Shown here one piece after another: positions 19,695 to 27,567 of a stretch of 64,000 bases of DNA (position 1 is the stretch's first letter; each line of letters opens with the position of its first letter). Source of the DNA: Micromonospora eburnea (GTDB lineage Bacteria; Actinomycetota; Actinomycetes; Mycobacteriales; Micromonosporaceae); the NCBI RefSeq assembly GCF_900090225.1, contig NZ_FMHY01000002.1:5084001-5148000 (forward strand), written 5' to 3'. The translations under genes were made by a program, and so were the position numbers. The notes under the pieces were generated by a model that ran no database searches, was not told the DNA's origin, and saw only the letters and a list, made by a program, of their open reading frames with translations.

Positions 19695-19943
19695 ATGGAC
19701 GACAAGACCATCCTGAACCGGATCACCGAACTGGTCGACGAGGAACACCGGCTGCGCGCGGCGGCACAGGAGCACGAGGCCGGCACCGACGACGCGGCCC
19801 GGGAGCGGCTGCGGGCGTTGGAAGAGTCCCTCGACCAGTGCTGGGACCTGCTGCGCCGCCGCCGGGCGGCCCGCCAGGCGCACGGCGACCCGGACGCCCA
19901 GGGTGAGCGTCCCCTGTCGGAGGTCGAGCGCTACCTACAGTGA
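19695..19943 (+). CDS. DUF2630 family small protein
   Basis: 82 residues, highly charged and helical. The start MDDKTILNRITELVDEEHRL and the end RPLSEVERYLQ are the hallmarks of DUF2630, a short actinobacterial family of unknown function. It has a predicted coiled coil over most of its length and Cys at position 49. ATG 19695 lacks a clear ribosome site. A hairpin follows the stop. Confidence 0.85.
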   Translation: MDDKTILNRITELVDEEHRLRAAAQEHEAGTDDAARERLRALEESLDQCWDLLRRRRAARQAHGDPDAQGERPLSEVERYLQ

Positions 19944-19963
19944 TCCCGGCGCCCCGCCTCGGC

Positions 19964-19993
19964 GTCCCGGGCGGGCGGTGACCCGCCCGGGAC
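19964..19993. terminator. 12-bp hairpin between DUF2630 and RIO kinase genes
   Basis: GTCCCGGGCGGG (19964-19975) and its exact complement (19982-19993) with a 6-nt loop, in the 59-bp gap between two convergent genes. Confidence 0.7.
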
Positions 19994-20002
19994 GTGACCC
20001 GC

Positions 20003-20938
20003 TCAGCGGATGCCCGCCTCGCGCAGCAGCAGCTCGGTCAGCTCGGCCGGGTCGGCTGTCCCGGCGGGCAGGCCCCGGGCGGCGAACCAGGTGCCGACCA
20101 CCCGTACGTCCCGGGCCAGGAACTCCGGCCCCTGCGGGTTGGCCACCACGTCGACCACCTGCGGCAGATCGATCATGACCAGCCGCCCCCGGTGCACCAG
20201 CAGGTTGTACGGCGACAGGTCGCCGTGCGCGTACCCGGCCCGGGCCAGCACGACCAGGGCGTCGACCAGTTGCTCCCAGAGGTCGCGCAGCTCGGCGTCG
20301 TCGGGGCGGACCTGGGCCAGCCGGGGCGCGGCCTGCCCCGCCTCGGCGTCCCCGACGAACTCCAGCATCAGCTCGGTGCCGAGCAGTTGCACCGGGTACG
20401 GCACGGCGATCCGCCCGGAGGCCGCGCCGATCTCCCAGAGCCGGGCGAGGGCGGCGAACTCGGCGGCGGCCCACTGCCCGGCGATCATCTGCCGGCCGAA
20501 CGCGGTCCGGCCGGCCATCGCCCGGTTCTCCCGGGACCGGCGGACCCGGCGCCCCTCCAGATAGCCGGCGTCGCGGTGGAAGAGCCGGTGCTGGGCGTCC
20601 CGGTAACGCTTGGCCGCCAGCAGGCAGGACCGGTCGGTGTCCGGCACGGCGCGGCGGACCAGGTGGACGTCCGCCTCCTTGCCGGTCTTCAGCACGCCGA
20701 GTTCGGTGTCCTTCGCGGCCAGCTCGGTGACCAGCCACGCCGGATGGGGTTCGGGCCCGTGTACGGCCTCGTCCCAGGAGGACCACCGGTCCTCGGGCTC
20801 GGGCTCGGGCTCGTCGTCGGGTTGGGCGAGGACCGGCTCAGCGGGCCGGCCGCGCTTCAGGAAATAGGGTTCGTCGTCGTCGAAGCGGCTCTTGCCGCGG
20901 CCACGGCGCTGCGGCGCCGGGAAGTCGTGTTCGCGCAC
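20003..20938 (-). CDS. RIO1-type protein serine kinase
   Basis: 311 residues. After an acidic, Pro/Glu-rich N-terminal 55 residues comes a RIO kinase domain: nucleotide loop VLKTGKEADVHLV (near 83-95), LAAKRYRD with the catalytic Lys (near 113), catalytic loop AHGDLSPYNLLVH (near 239-251) and metal-binding IDLPQVVD (near 257-264). RIO1/RIO2 kinases mature the small ribosomal subunit in archaea and eukaryotes; the target of the bacterial members is unknown. ATG 20938 (MREHDFPAPQRRG) is the first start in frame. Confidence 0.9.
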   Translation of the reverse strand: MREHDFPAPQRRGRGKSRFDDDEPYFLKRGRPAEPVLAQPDDEPEPEPEDRWSSWDEAVHGPEPHPAWLVTELAAKDTELGVLKTGKEADVHLVRRAVPDTDRSCLLAAKRYRDAQHRLFHRDAGYLEGRRVRRSRENRAMAGRTAFGRQMIAGQWAAAEFAALARLWEIGAASGRIAVPYPVQLLGTELMLEFVGDAEAGQAAPRLAQVRPDDAELRDLWEQLVDALVVLARAGYAHGDLSPYNLLVHRGRLVMIDLPQVVDVVANPQGPEFLARDVRVVGTWFAARGLPAGTADPAELTELLLREAGIR

Positions 20939-21094
20939 GGGTGGGTTGATCCTTCGATCGAGGCTGGTGGAGGCAGGCGGTACGACCCTGCGATGACGGC
21001 CATGACCGACCTCCTCTCCTCGACCGGGCTCCGCCCGGCTGCGCCCGTCGCGCGGCCCCCATGCTGGTCGCTGGGCACCCGCGGGTCAACCCAA

Positions 21095-21739
21095 TTAACC
21101 GGCCAGCACCGCGGCGACCGCGGCGATCAACCCGTCGGCGCTGCGGGTCGGCGCGAACCGGGTGTCCGGCCAGCGACGGCCCCGGTGCAGCCAGACGCTG
21201 GGCAGCCCGAGCGCGCTCGCCCCGCCGATGTCCGCCTCCGGGCTGTCCCCGATCACCCAGGCGCCGCGCAGGGGCATCCGGGCCCGCCGCGCGGCGAGCG
21301 CGAAGATCCTCGGGTTGGGCTTGCTGACCCCGACCTCCTCGGAGATCACCCAGTCGGCGATGTACCGGTCCAGGCCGGTACGGCGGATCTTCGCGTCCTG
21401 CTGGCGTACCACGCCGTTGGTGACCACCACCGGCACCCAACCGGCGTCGTCGGCGATCCGCAGCGCGCAGGCGATCAACGGATCCAGCCGGGTGTGCGCC
21501 ACCACCCCGTCGTGCAGCTCCTCCACCAGGTCGATGGCGGGGATGCCCAGCCCGTACCGGTCCCGGATGGCGTCCGCGACGTCCCACCGGTCGGTGAGCC
21601 CGTCCGCGTCGACGGACAGCAGCCAGTCGATGTCGGTGGGTGGCGCGCCGATGTCGTCCAGGAAGCGTTCACCCCAGGCACGGAAGGGCCCATCCCGGTC
21701 GAGCAGCGTGTTGTCCAGATCGAGCAGGAGCAACGGCAC
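21095..21739 (-). CDS. HAD-superfamily hydrolase (phosphatase)
   Basis: 214 residues with all four HAD motifs: LLLDLDNTLLDRDG (residues 3-16), VVVTNGVV (near 106), the conserved Lys in VSKPNPRIF (near 142), and WVIGDSPEADIGGA (near 165). An alpha-helical C1 cap lies between motifs I and II. It resembles YjjG/HdhA-type small-molecule phosphatases; the substrate is unknown. It follows the nitrilase-type gene on the same strand with a 57-bp gap. Confidence 0.88.
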   Translation of the reverse strand: MPLLLLDLDNTLLDRDGPFRAWGERFLDDIGAPPTDIDWLLSVDADGLTDRWDVADAIRDRYGLGIPAIDLVEELHDGVVAHTRLDPLIACALRIADDAGWVPVVVTNGVVRQQDAKIRRTGLDRYIADWVISEEVGVSKPNPRIFALAARRARMPLRGAWVIGDSPEADIGGASALGLPSVWLHRGRRWPDTRFAPTRSADGLIAAVAAVLAG

Positions 21740-21796
21740 TCGGGAACCTTACGGGACCCGGGCGGGCCACCGACAGGGTTGCGGGCTCGGATTCCG

Positions 21797-22636
21797 TCAG
21801 GCGGTGATCGCCGTACGGGGCAGGCCCTGGTCGGGCAGGCGGTCGGCGAGCATGGTGTGCGCCGCCCGGGTGGCCGCGAGCGCGGCCGGGTCGAGCGTCG
21901 CCACCAGCACGTCCGTCCCGGTGTCCGCGCCCCGGACCAGCGGCCGGCCCTCCGGGTCGTACACCGCGGCGCCGCCGTTGAAGCGCCACGGGTCGGCACC
22001 GTCGACGGCGTTGGCGAAGACGACGTACATGGTGTTGTCCAGGGCTCGGGCGGCGTAGTAGACGTCCCGCCGGTGCTCCGAGCCGGCCAGGTATCCGCTC
22101 GGGCAGAGGTAGCCGTGCGCGCCGTCGTCGGCGGCGGCCCGCCCGTGCTCGGGGAAGCAGCCGTCGTAGCAGATCCCGAGGCCGAAGCGCCAGTCGTCGA
22201 CCAGCAGGGTGGCGCCCCGCCGGCCGGGCTCGAACAGCTCGCGTTCGCCGCTCCAGAGCTGCTGCTTGTCGTACGCCGCCCGTACGCCGCCGGCCGGATC
22301 GACCACCAGTGAGGAGATGGTGCGCCGCCCGTCGGGGTGGCGGACGGCCGCGCCCACCACCACCGTGGTCCCGCCGTCCCGGGCGGCCCGCCGCAGCGGG
22401 TCGAGGCGCGAGTCGTCCACCCGGCCGTGCTCGTCGGCGGCCACGTCGGTGCCGGCCGGGTCGGCCGCGAGGGTCGGCGGGTGGTACGCGGGCAGGAACA
22501 GCTCCGGCAGCACGACGACCCGGGCGCCGGCCTGGCCGACGAGGCGGGCGGCGGTGGCGGCGTTCCCGGCGACGTCGCCGGGAACCGGCTCGGCCTGCAC
22601 GGTGGCCACGGTCAATGGGTGGGCGGGCGCGGTCAT
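21797..22636 (-). CDS. Carbon-nitrogen hydrolase (nitrilase superfamily)
   Basis: 279 residues. The Glu-Lys-Cys triad is visible: VVLPELFLPAY (Glu near 45), AAYDKQQLW (Lys near 122) and GICYDGCFPEHG (Cys near 156). It hydrolyses an amide or carbamoyl substrate in the cytosol, which cannot be specified; omega-amidase or N-carbamoyl hydrolase branches are possible. ATG 22636 is 6 nt after TACCAT on the minus strand with no ribosome site, suggesting a leaderless mRNA. It diverges from the AcnR-like gene. Confidence 0.88.
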   Translation of the reverse strand: MTAPAHPLTVATVQAEPVPGDVAGNAATAARLVGQAGARVVVLPELFLPAYHPPTLAADPAGTDVAADEHGRVDDSRLDPLRRAARDGGTTVVVGAAVRHPDGRRTISSLVVDPAGGVRAAYDKQQLWSGERELFEPGRRGATLLVDDWRFGLGICYDGCFPEHGRAAADDGAHGYLCPSGYLAGSEHRRDVYYAARALDNTMYVVFANAVDGADPWRFNGGAAVYDPEGRPLVRGADTGTDVLVATLDPAALAATRAAHTMLADRLPDQGLPRTAITA

Positions 22637-22690
22637 GGGCCGATGGTAGCCGGGTCACACCGTTACGCTGATCATGCGAACGCGCATCTC

Positions 22691-22708
22691 AAGCCGTACG
22701 TACGGTTT
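22691..22708. promoter_or_regulatory. Putative AcnR operator (autoregulatory)
   Basis: AAGCCGTACGTACGGTTT is an almost perfect 18-bp palindrome (one mismatched pair) in the divergent gap before the AcnR-like gene. It is 16/18 identical to the site over the acnA promoter at 8097-8114. A TACGGT -10-like hexamer lies in the same position in both copies. Confidence 0.65.
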
Positions 22709-22741
22709 GCATCCACGGGAAGCGCCTGGGACGATCGGTAC

Positions 22742-23314
22742 GTGCCCAGAGTAAGCCAGGACCAGCTCGACGCGCGCCGGCAGGAGATCCTCTCCGCGGC
22801 ACGGGCGTGTTTCGCCCGGCACGGCTACGAGGGCGCCACCGTCCGGCGCCTGGAGGAGGCCACCGGGCTCTCCCGCGGCGCCATCTTCCATCACTTCCGC
22901 GACAAGGACTCCCTCTTCCTCGCCGTCGCCGAGGACGACGCGGCGGCCATGGTGGAGACCGTCGCCCGCAACGGCCTGGTCCAGGTGATGCGGGATCTGC
23001 TCGCCCGGTCCCTCTCCCCGGACACCACCGGCTGGCTCGGCAGCCAACTGGAGGTGTCCCGGCGGCTGCGCACCGACCCGGCGTTCGCCAAGCGCTGGGC
23101 GGAACGCTCGGCGGCCATCGCCGAGGCCACCCGCGAGCGGCTGCTCCGTCAGCGGGAGGCCGGAGTGCTCCGCGACGACGTGTCGATCGACGTGCTGGCC
23201 CAGTTCCTCGAGCTGGCGTACGACGGGCTGGTGCTGCACCTGGCGATGGGACGCCCGGCCGGCGACCTGGGCCGGGTGCTCGACCTGGTCGAGGAGGCGG
23301 TCCGCCGGCACTGA
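22742..23314 (+). CDS. acnR: AcnR-like TetR-family regulator of aconitase
   Basis: 190 residues. The N-terminal helix-turn-helix reads ILSAARACFARHGYEGATV then RRLEEATGLSRGAIFHHF then RDKDSLFLAVAEDDAA, which matches Corynebacterium AcnR closely in the GYEGATVRRLEEATG and GAIFHHF blocks. The C-terminal part (LEVSRRLRTDP, VLDLVEEAV) also follows AcnR. AcnR represses the aconitase gene in response to iron and citrate in Corynebacterium. In this window the gene is 11.7 kb from acnA rather than adjacent. GTG 22742 is chosen as start; the ribosome site is weak. A palindrome matching one over the acnA promoter lies 33 bp upstream. Confidence 0.85.
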   Translation: MPRVSQDQLDARRQEILSAARACFARHGYEGATVRRLEEATGLSRGAIFHHFRDKDSLFLAVAEDDAAAMVETVARNGLVQVMRDLLARSLSPDTTGWLGSQLEVSRRLRTDPAFAKRWAERSAAIAEATRERLLRQREAGVLRDDVSIDVLAQFLELAYDGLVLHLAMGRPAGDLGRVLDLVEEAVRRH

Positions 23315-23410
23315 CCGCCCGGTCTCGGTCCGGTAACTCGACCGACCGGCCGGATCACGGCTGGCGGCCCTGCTCCACAATGGCGGCACCCCTCGCGACA
23401 GGAGCCGACC

Positions 23411-24328
23411 ATGACCGTTCTCGCCGCACCGGGCGACACCTGGGGCATCCCCGGCCCGGTCTTCCTGCGCTGGTATCTCCTCGCCGCGGCCGTGCTGGTG
23501 GTGGGCACCGTGCTGCACCGGTTCCGCGCGCTGGCCGGCACGCCGGTCTCCGGGGCCGGGCAACTCGGGCCGCAGCAGGTCGCGTACCTCAACGGCGGCG
23601 ACCAACTCACCGTCTGGACCGCCCTCGGCGGGCTACGCCACGCCGGCGTCGTCGGCGTACGTCCCGATCGGCGGCTCACCACCGCCAAAGCGCTGCCGGC
23701 CGGGGCCACCCCGCTCGACCAGGCCGTCGTCAACGCGGCCACCCGAGGCGTACGCTCCGGCGAGCTACGCCGCGACGAGTGGGTGACCCGCGCCCTCGAC
23801 CAGCTCCGCGACGACCTCCAGCGGCGTGGCCTGGCGCTCGGGCCCGACCAGCGGTCCGCCCTGCGACGCGGGCCGATGCTGATCGCCGCCCTGCTGGCGC
23901 TCGGCGCGATCCGAGCCGTCGTCGGCCTGTCCAACGGCCGGCCCGCCGGCTACCTCCTGCTCAGCCTGATCCCGCTCGTCGTCGCCTTCGCGCTGCTCAT
24001 CCGGGTGCCCTGGCGGACCCGCGCCGCCGGCCAGGCCCTGCGTGACCTCCGCCGCGAGCACACCTGGCTGCAACCCTCCGCCACGCCGGCCTACGCCACG
24101 TACGGTCCGTCCAGCGCGGCGATGGGGGTGGCCCTGTTCGGCACCGCCACCATCTGGGCCATGGATCCCGGCTTCGCCGCACAGGCCGAGATCCAGCGCC
24201 GGGCGGCCGCCGCGAGCGGGGGCACCTCCGGCAGCTCCGGCAGCTCGTGCAGTTCGGGCAGCTCGTGCGGTGGCGGCAGTTCGTGCGGCGGGGGTGGCGG
24301 CTGCGGCGGAGGCGGGTGCGGCGGATGA
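23411..24328 (+). CDS. TIGR04222-type membrane protein with Cys/Gly-rich tail, candidate MNIO substrate
   Basis: 305 residues. Membrane segments near 18-36 (WYLLAAAVLVVGTVLHRF), 158-176, 183-203 and 240-258. Between them lies a soluble domain with LGPQQVAYLNGGDQLTVWTAL, the hallmark of TIGR04222 proteins. The last 35 residues are only Gly, Ser and Cys, with five Cys spaced C-x5-C-x5-C-x5-C-x4-C. The following gene encodes a DUF692/MNIO enzyme and overlaps by 4 bp, and a small partner protein comes next. MNIO enzymes with a partner modify Cys residues of precursor peptides, so the tail is the inferred substrate, here fused to a membrane domain. ATG 23411 follows AGGAGC at 6 nt. Confidence 0.85.
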   Translation: MTVLAAPGDTWGIPGPVFLRWYLLAAAVLVVGTVLHRFRALAGTPVSGAGQLGPQQVAYLNGGDQLTVWTALGGLRHAGVVGVRPDRRLTTAKALPAGATPLDQAVVNAATRGVRSGELRRDEWVTRALDQLRDDLQRRGLALGPDQRSALRRGPMLIAALLALGAIRAVVGLSNGRPAGYLLLSLIPLVVAFALLIRVPWRTRAAGQALRDLRREHTWLQPSATPAYATYGPSSAAMGVALFGTATIWAMDPGFAAQAEIQRRAAAASGGTSGSSGSSCSSGSSCGGGSSCGGGGGCGGGGCGG

Positions 24329-25161
24329 CCGGCCCGACCGGCCCGACCGGCCCGTACGGGGTCGGCATCGGCTGGCGGCCCGAGATCGCCGGTTTCGTGG
24401 CCGACCTGCCCGGGCTGCGCTTCGTCGAGGTCGTGGCCGAGGCGGTCGCCCCGGCCGGGCCGCTCCCGGACAGCCTCGCCGCGCTGCGCGGGCGCGGCGT
24501 CACCGTCGTACCCCACGGGGTTCGGCTCTCCCTCGGCGGCGCGGAACCCGTCGACCCGGCCCGGCTGGCCCACCTGGCCGGGGTGGCCGCCGCGGTCGAC
24601 GCGCCACTGGTCAGCGAGCACATCGCGTTCGTGCGGGCCGGCGGCCTGGAGGCCGGTCACCTGCTGCCGCTGCCACGCAGCCGGGAGGCGGTCGCCGCGG
24701 TGGTGGCGAACGTCCGGCGGGCCCAGGCGGAGCTGCCGGTGCCGCTCGCGCTGGAGCCGATCGCCGCGCTCTTCGACTGGCCCGACGACGAGCTGGACGA
24801 GGCCGCCTTCCTCACCGAGATCCTCGACGCCACCGGGGCGCTACTGCTGCTCGACATCGCCAACGTGCACGCCAACGCCCGCAACCGGGGCGGCGACGCC
24901 CGCGCGTTGCTGGACCGGCTGCCGCTGGACCGGATCGCCTACGTGCACGTGGCCGGCGGCGCCGAGCGGGGCGGCTTCTACCACGACACGCACACCGACC
25001 CGATTCCCGCCGAGGTGCTCGACCTGGTCCGCGAGCTGTGCGCCCGCCGCCGTCCCCCGGCGCTGCTGCTGGAACGCGACGGCCACTACCCACCCGCCGC
25101 CGAACTGCGCGGCGAACTGGACGCGCTCGCCGCCGCCTCCGGACACCCGGTGATCACGTGA
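24325..25161 (+). CDS. DUF692 / MNIO family multinuclear iron oxidative enzyme
   Basis: 278 residues, TIM-barrel MNIO (MbnB/TglH/BufB-like) enzyme. Conserved metal-ligand blocks appear in order: VPHGVRLSLGG (near 63), SEHIAFVR (near 97), LALEPIAALFDW (near 143), LLDIANVHANARN (near 176-188), AYVHVAGG (near 207), HDTHTDPIP (near 220) and ERDGHYPP (near 250). Known members oxidise Cys (or Asn) side chains in ribosomal peptides using two or three iron ions. The N-terminus MTGPTGPTGPYG is a short repeat. ATG 24325 overlaps the preceding stop by 4 bp, and its own stop overlaps the next GTG by 4 bp, so the three genes are coupled. Confidence 0.92.
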   Translation: MTGPTGPTGPYGVGIGWRPEIAGFVADLPGLRFVEVVAEAVAPAGPLPDSLAALRGRGVTVVPHGVRLSLGGAEPVDPARLAHLAGVAAAVDAPLVSEHIAFVRAGGLEAGHLLPLPRSREAVAAVVANVRRAQAELPVPLALEPIAALFDWPDDELDEAAFLTEILDATGALLLLDIANVHANARNRGGDARALLDRLPLDRIAYVHVAGGAERGGFYHDTHTDPIPAEVLDLVRELCARRRPPALLLERDGHYPPAAELRGELDALAAASGHPVIT

Positions 25162-25679
25162 GTCGCGGAGCCGCCGGCACCGGCCCCGGGCGCGCCACCG
25201 CGCCGGACTCGTCCGCCGCTCCCCCGGCCGGCCCGGGTGGTGGCCTGGCCGCGCGGCAGGCGGCGCTCGTCGCGGCGCTGGTCGCCGGTGGGCCGCTGCC
25301 GGCCGGGTTCGCCCCCGCGCCGGTCGAGGCGGCCCGTCGGGCGCTCCTGCGCAAGCGCGCGGGAGACGTGGCCCGGCACTGGCCGCTGCTCGCCGCCGGG
25401 CTCGGCGCGGCCTGGCCGGCCACGTTCGCCGAATGGGCGGCGAGCCGGCCGACCAACGGATCGCTGCGCGACGGCTGGGACCTGGCCCGGGAACTGGGCG
25501 ACCGGGGCACGCTGCCACCACTGGGCGCGGAGGAGCTGGCCGCCCGGGAGGCCGCCGCCCGCTACGACAGCCGCACCCCGCCCCGCCCCCGCCGGCTGCC
25601 GGCCGTCGGCCGGGCCGGCGGCGCCATCGCGGTGCAGCTCGCCGGTCGGGTACGCCTGCTCCGCCCGGCCCGCCGCTGA
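25158..25679 (+). CDS. Small protein next to MNIO, likely substrate-recruiting partner (DUF2063/SCO6045-like)
   Basis: 173 residues, no membrane segment. A low-complexity Ala/Pro/Gly start precedes a domain beginning ARQAALVAALVAGGPLPAGF and continuing RRALLRKRAGDVARHWPLL, FAEWAASRPT and GSLRDGWDLARELGDRG. That order (PxGF, RxxLLxKR, WPxL, dGwxlA) is the pattern of DUF2063/HvfC-type partner proteins that pair with MNIO enzymes and bind their peptide substrates. GTG 25158 overlaps the DUF692 stop by 4 bp. Family assignment is by eye; the role as substrate-binding partner is inferred from gene order. Confidence 0.75.
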   Translation: MSRGAAGTGPGRATAPDSSAAPPAGPGGGLAARQAALVAALVAGGPLPAGFAPAPVEAARRALLRKRAGDVARHWPLLAAGLGAAWPATFAEWAASRPTNGSLRDGWDLARELGDRGTLPPLGAEELAAREAAARYDSRTPPRPRRLPAVGRAGGAIAVQLAGRVRLLRPARR

Positions 25680-25838
25680 GGATTCCGGTTGGCGGCGAGA
25701 ACTGCGGAGCGCTGGCTGCTCGTGCGATCGTGCGGAGACCCGGGTTGGTTGCCGGGGGAGGCCGGTCGCGTCGAGGCCGGCCTCCGCTGAAGCCGAGGCG
25801 AGTGGCAGGCAGGTCCGACGTACGGCAGGATCGGCCCC

Positions 25839-26600
25839 ATGGATCTCGGACTCGCCGATCGGGTGTACGTGCTGACCGGCGCCTCCCGTGGCCTCGGCCT
25901 CGCCACCGCCGAAGCCCTCGTCGCCGATGGCGCCCGGGTGGTGATCTCGGCGCGCGTACCCGGGCAGGTGGCTGCCGCCGTCGAGGCGCTGGGCGGGCCG
26001 GAGCGGGCGATCGGGCTGACCGCCGACCTGACCGACCCGGGCACGCCGCAACGGCTGGTCGCCGCGGCCCGCGAGCGGTTCGGCCGGCTCGACGGGGCGC
26101 TGATCTCGGTGGGCGGGCCGCCCCGGGGCACCGCCGCCCAGGTCACCGACGAGCAGTGGCGGGAATCCTTCGAGACGGTCTTCCTGGGCAGCGTCCGGGC
26201 CACCCGTACGCTGGCCGCCGCGCTCACCGACGGCGGCGCGATCGGGCTGGTCCTCTCCACCTCGGCGCGCGGGCCGGTGCCCGGCCTCGGCATCTCCAAC
26301 GGCCTGCGCCCCGGCCTCGCCGGGGTGGCCAAGGACATCGCCGACGAGTACGGCCCACGTGGCGTACGGGTGTTCGGCCTGCTGCCCGGCCGCATCATGA
26401 CCGACCGGAACCGGGAGCTCTTCGCCGCCACCGGCGACCCGGAGCGGGCCCGGGCCGAGGCGGAGGCGTCGATCCCGCTGCGCCGGGTCGGCGAGCCGGC
26501 CGAGTTCGGCCGGGTGGCCGCCTTCCTACTCTCCCCCGCCGCCGCCTACATCACCGGAGTCACCGTGCCGGTCGACGGCGGCGCGCTGCGCGGCCTGTGA
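25839..26600 (+). CDS. Atypical short-chain dehydrogenase/reductase family protein
   Basis: 253 residues, Rossmann fold: cofactor loop VLTGASRGLGLATAEAL (near 11-27), second-strand SARVP, LTADLTD and ISVGGPPRGT in place of NNAG. The catalytic region is unusual: after STSARGPVPGLGI the expected YxxxK reads S-N-G-L-R, so both the Tyr and the Lys are missing while the following LAGVAKDIADEYG helix is normal. The C-terminus ITGVTVPVDGGALRGL is typical. It may be inactive as a classical reductase or use a different mechanism. It is a single gene, followed 10 bp later by the glycosylase gene, probably co-transcribed. Confidence 0.88.
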   Translation: MDLGLADRVYVLTGASRGLGLATAEALVADGARVVISARVPGQVAAAVEALGGPERAIGLTADLTDPGTPQRLVAAARERFGRLDGALISVGGPPRGTAAQVTDEQWRESFETVFLGSVRATRTLAAALTDGGAIGLVLSTSARGPVPGLGISNGLRPGLAGVAKDIADEYGPRGVRVFGLLPGRIMTDRNRELFAATGDPERARAEAEASIPLRRVGEPAEFGRVAAFLLSPAAAYITGVTVPVDGGALRGL

Positions 26601-26610
26601 CGGCGAGCCG

Positions 26611-27189
26611 GTGAGCGCAGCGGGCCCGGCACCGGCGCGGCGCTATCCCCGCCCGACGAAGGAACAGCTCGCCGCCGCGGCCGACAAGCTGCTGCCAGAC
26701 CTGATCGCGCCCGGCCTGGACGTGCTCTTCGTCGGGATCAACCCCGGGCTGTGGTCCGCGGCGACCGGCTGGCACTTCGCCCGGCCGGGCAATCGGTTCT
26801 GGCCCGCGCTGCACCGGGGTGGCTTCACCTCACGCCAACTGCACCCCAGCGAGCAGGACGAGCTGCCCGCCCTCGGGCTGGGTATCACCAACCTGGTGGC
26901 CCGGGCCACCGCCCGCGCCGACGAACTGGCCGCGGCGGAGCTGGTGGCCGGCGCGGCGGAGCTGGCCGACAAGGTCGAGCGGTACCGGCCACGCTGGGTG
27001 GCGGTGGTCGGGGTGACCGCGTACCGGATCGGCTTCGCCCGGCCGAAGGCCGGCTTCGGCCCGCAGCCTGAGCCGCTCCGTGGTGCCCGGCTCTGGGTGC
27101 TGCCCAACCCGAGCGGCCTGAACGCGCACTTCACCCCGGAAACGCTCGGCGCCGCCTTCGCCGAGCTGCGGGCGGCGGTGAGCGGTTAG
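26611..27189 (+). CDS. mug: Mismatch-specific uracil/thymine DNA glycosylase
   Basis: 192 residues, uracil-DNA glycosylase superfamily, MUG/TDG branch. Motif I is FVGINPGLWSAATGWHFARP (near 39-58) with Asn as catalytic residue, and motif II is LPNPSGLNAHF (near 167-177). It removes uracil or thymine from G:U/G:T mismatches, a useful activity in a 73% GC genome. GTG 26611 is the first start, 10 bp after the SDR gene. Family membership is clear; the exact substrate range is inferred. Confidence 0.9.
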   Translation: MSAAGPAPARRYPRPTKEQLAAAADKLLPDLIAPGLDVLFVGINPGLWSAATGWHFARPGNRFWPALHRGGFTSRQLHPSEQDELPALGLGITNLVARATARADELAAAELVAGAAELADKVERYRPRWVAVVGVTAYRIGFARPKAGFGPQPEPLRGARLWVLPNPSGLNAHFTPETLGAAFAELRAAVSG

Positions 27190-27567
27190 TCGCCCGGCCT
27201 GTCGCTCCCGGTCGGCGTCGAGCACGGCCTCCGCTACGGACACCGGACCGCAAGGGCCACATCTTCGCGGCCGGCGCTGAGGCGGACCCCAGAGGGTGTA
27301 GCGTCGGCTTGTCGTCCCGGCGCCAACTGCGGTCGGAATGCGCGTCTTGCCTAGGAGCGACACGTGCAGGAGCGCTCTGACGGCGACCGACAATCGTATG
27401 GTCGGGCACCCACTCGTACCGCCTTGGGTGAACCCGGGCTCAGCGCACACCTTCGTCGGCAGAGCGCCCACCACGGGTGTTGCCTGGATCCGATGCTGTT
27501 ACGAGATGCTGCGGGCGCTGCCACGGCGCGGGTTGCCGAAGATCCATTCTTGGATAGGGAGTGACTC
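27190..27567. other. Intergenic region with low coding signal
   Basis: 378 bp downstream of the glycosylase gene. The first half holds nothing recognisable. The second half is less GC-rich than the window and contains one short open frame (27364-27564) listed separately. No hairpin terminator was found. Confidence 0.4.
27364..27564 (+). CDS. Possible 66-residue reading frame, uncertain
   Basis: GTG preceded by AGGAG at 6 nt and ending 3 bp before the next gene's ATG, which is the layout of a coupled cistron. However, the third codon positions are only about 55-60% GC, unlike real genes here (about 90%), and the sequence (LLRDAAGAATARVAEDPFLDRE at the end) matches nothing I know. It could be the decayed tail of a former gene or imported DNA. 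Confidence 0.25.
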   Translation: MQERSDGDRQSYGRAPTRTALGEPGLSAHLRRQSAHHGCCLDPMLLRDAAGAATARVAEDPFLDRE

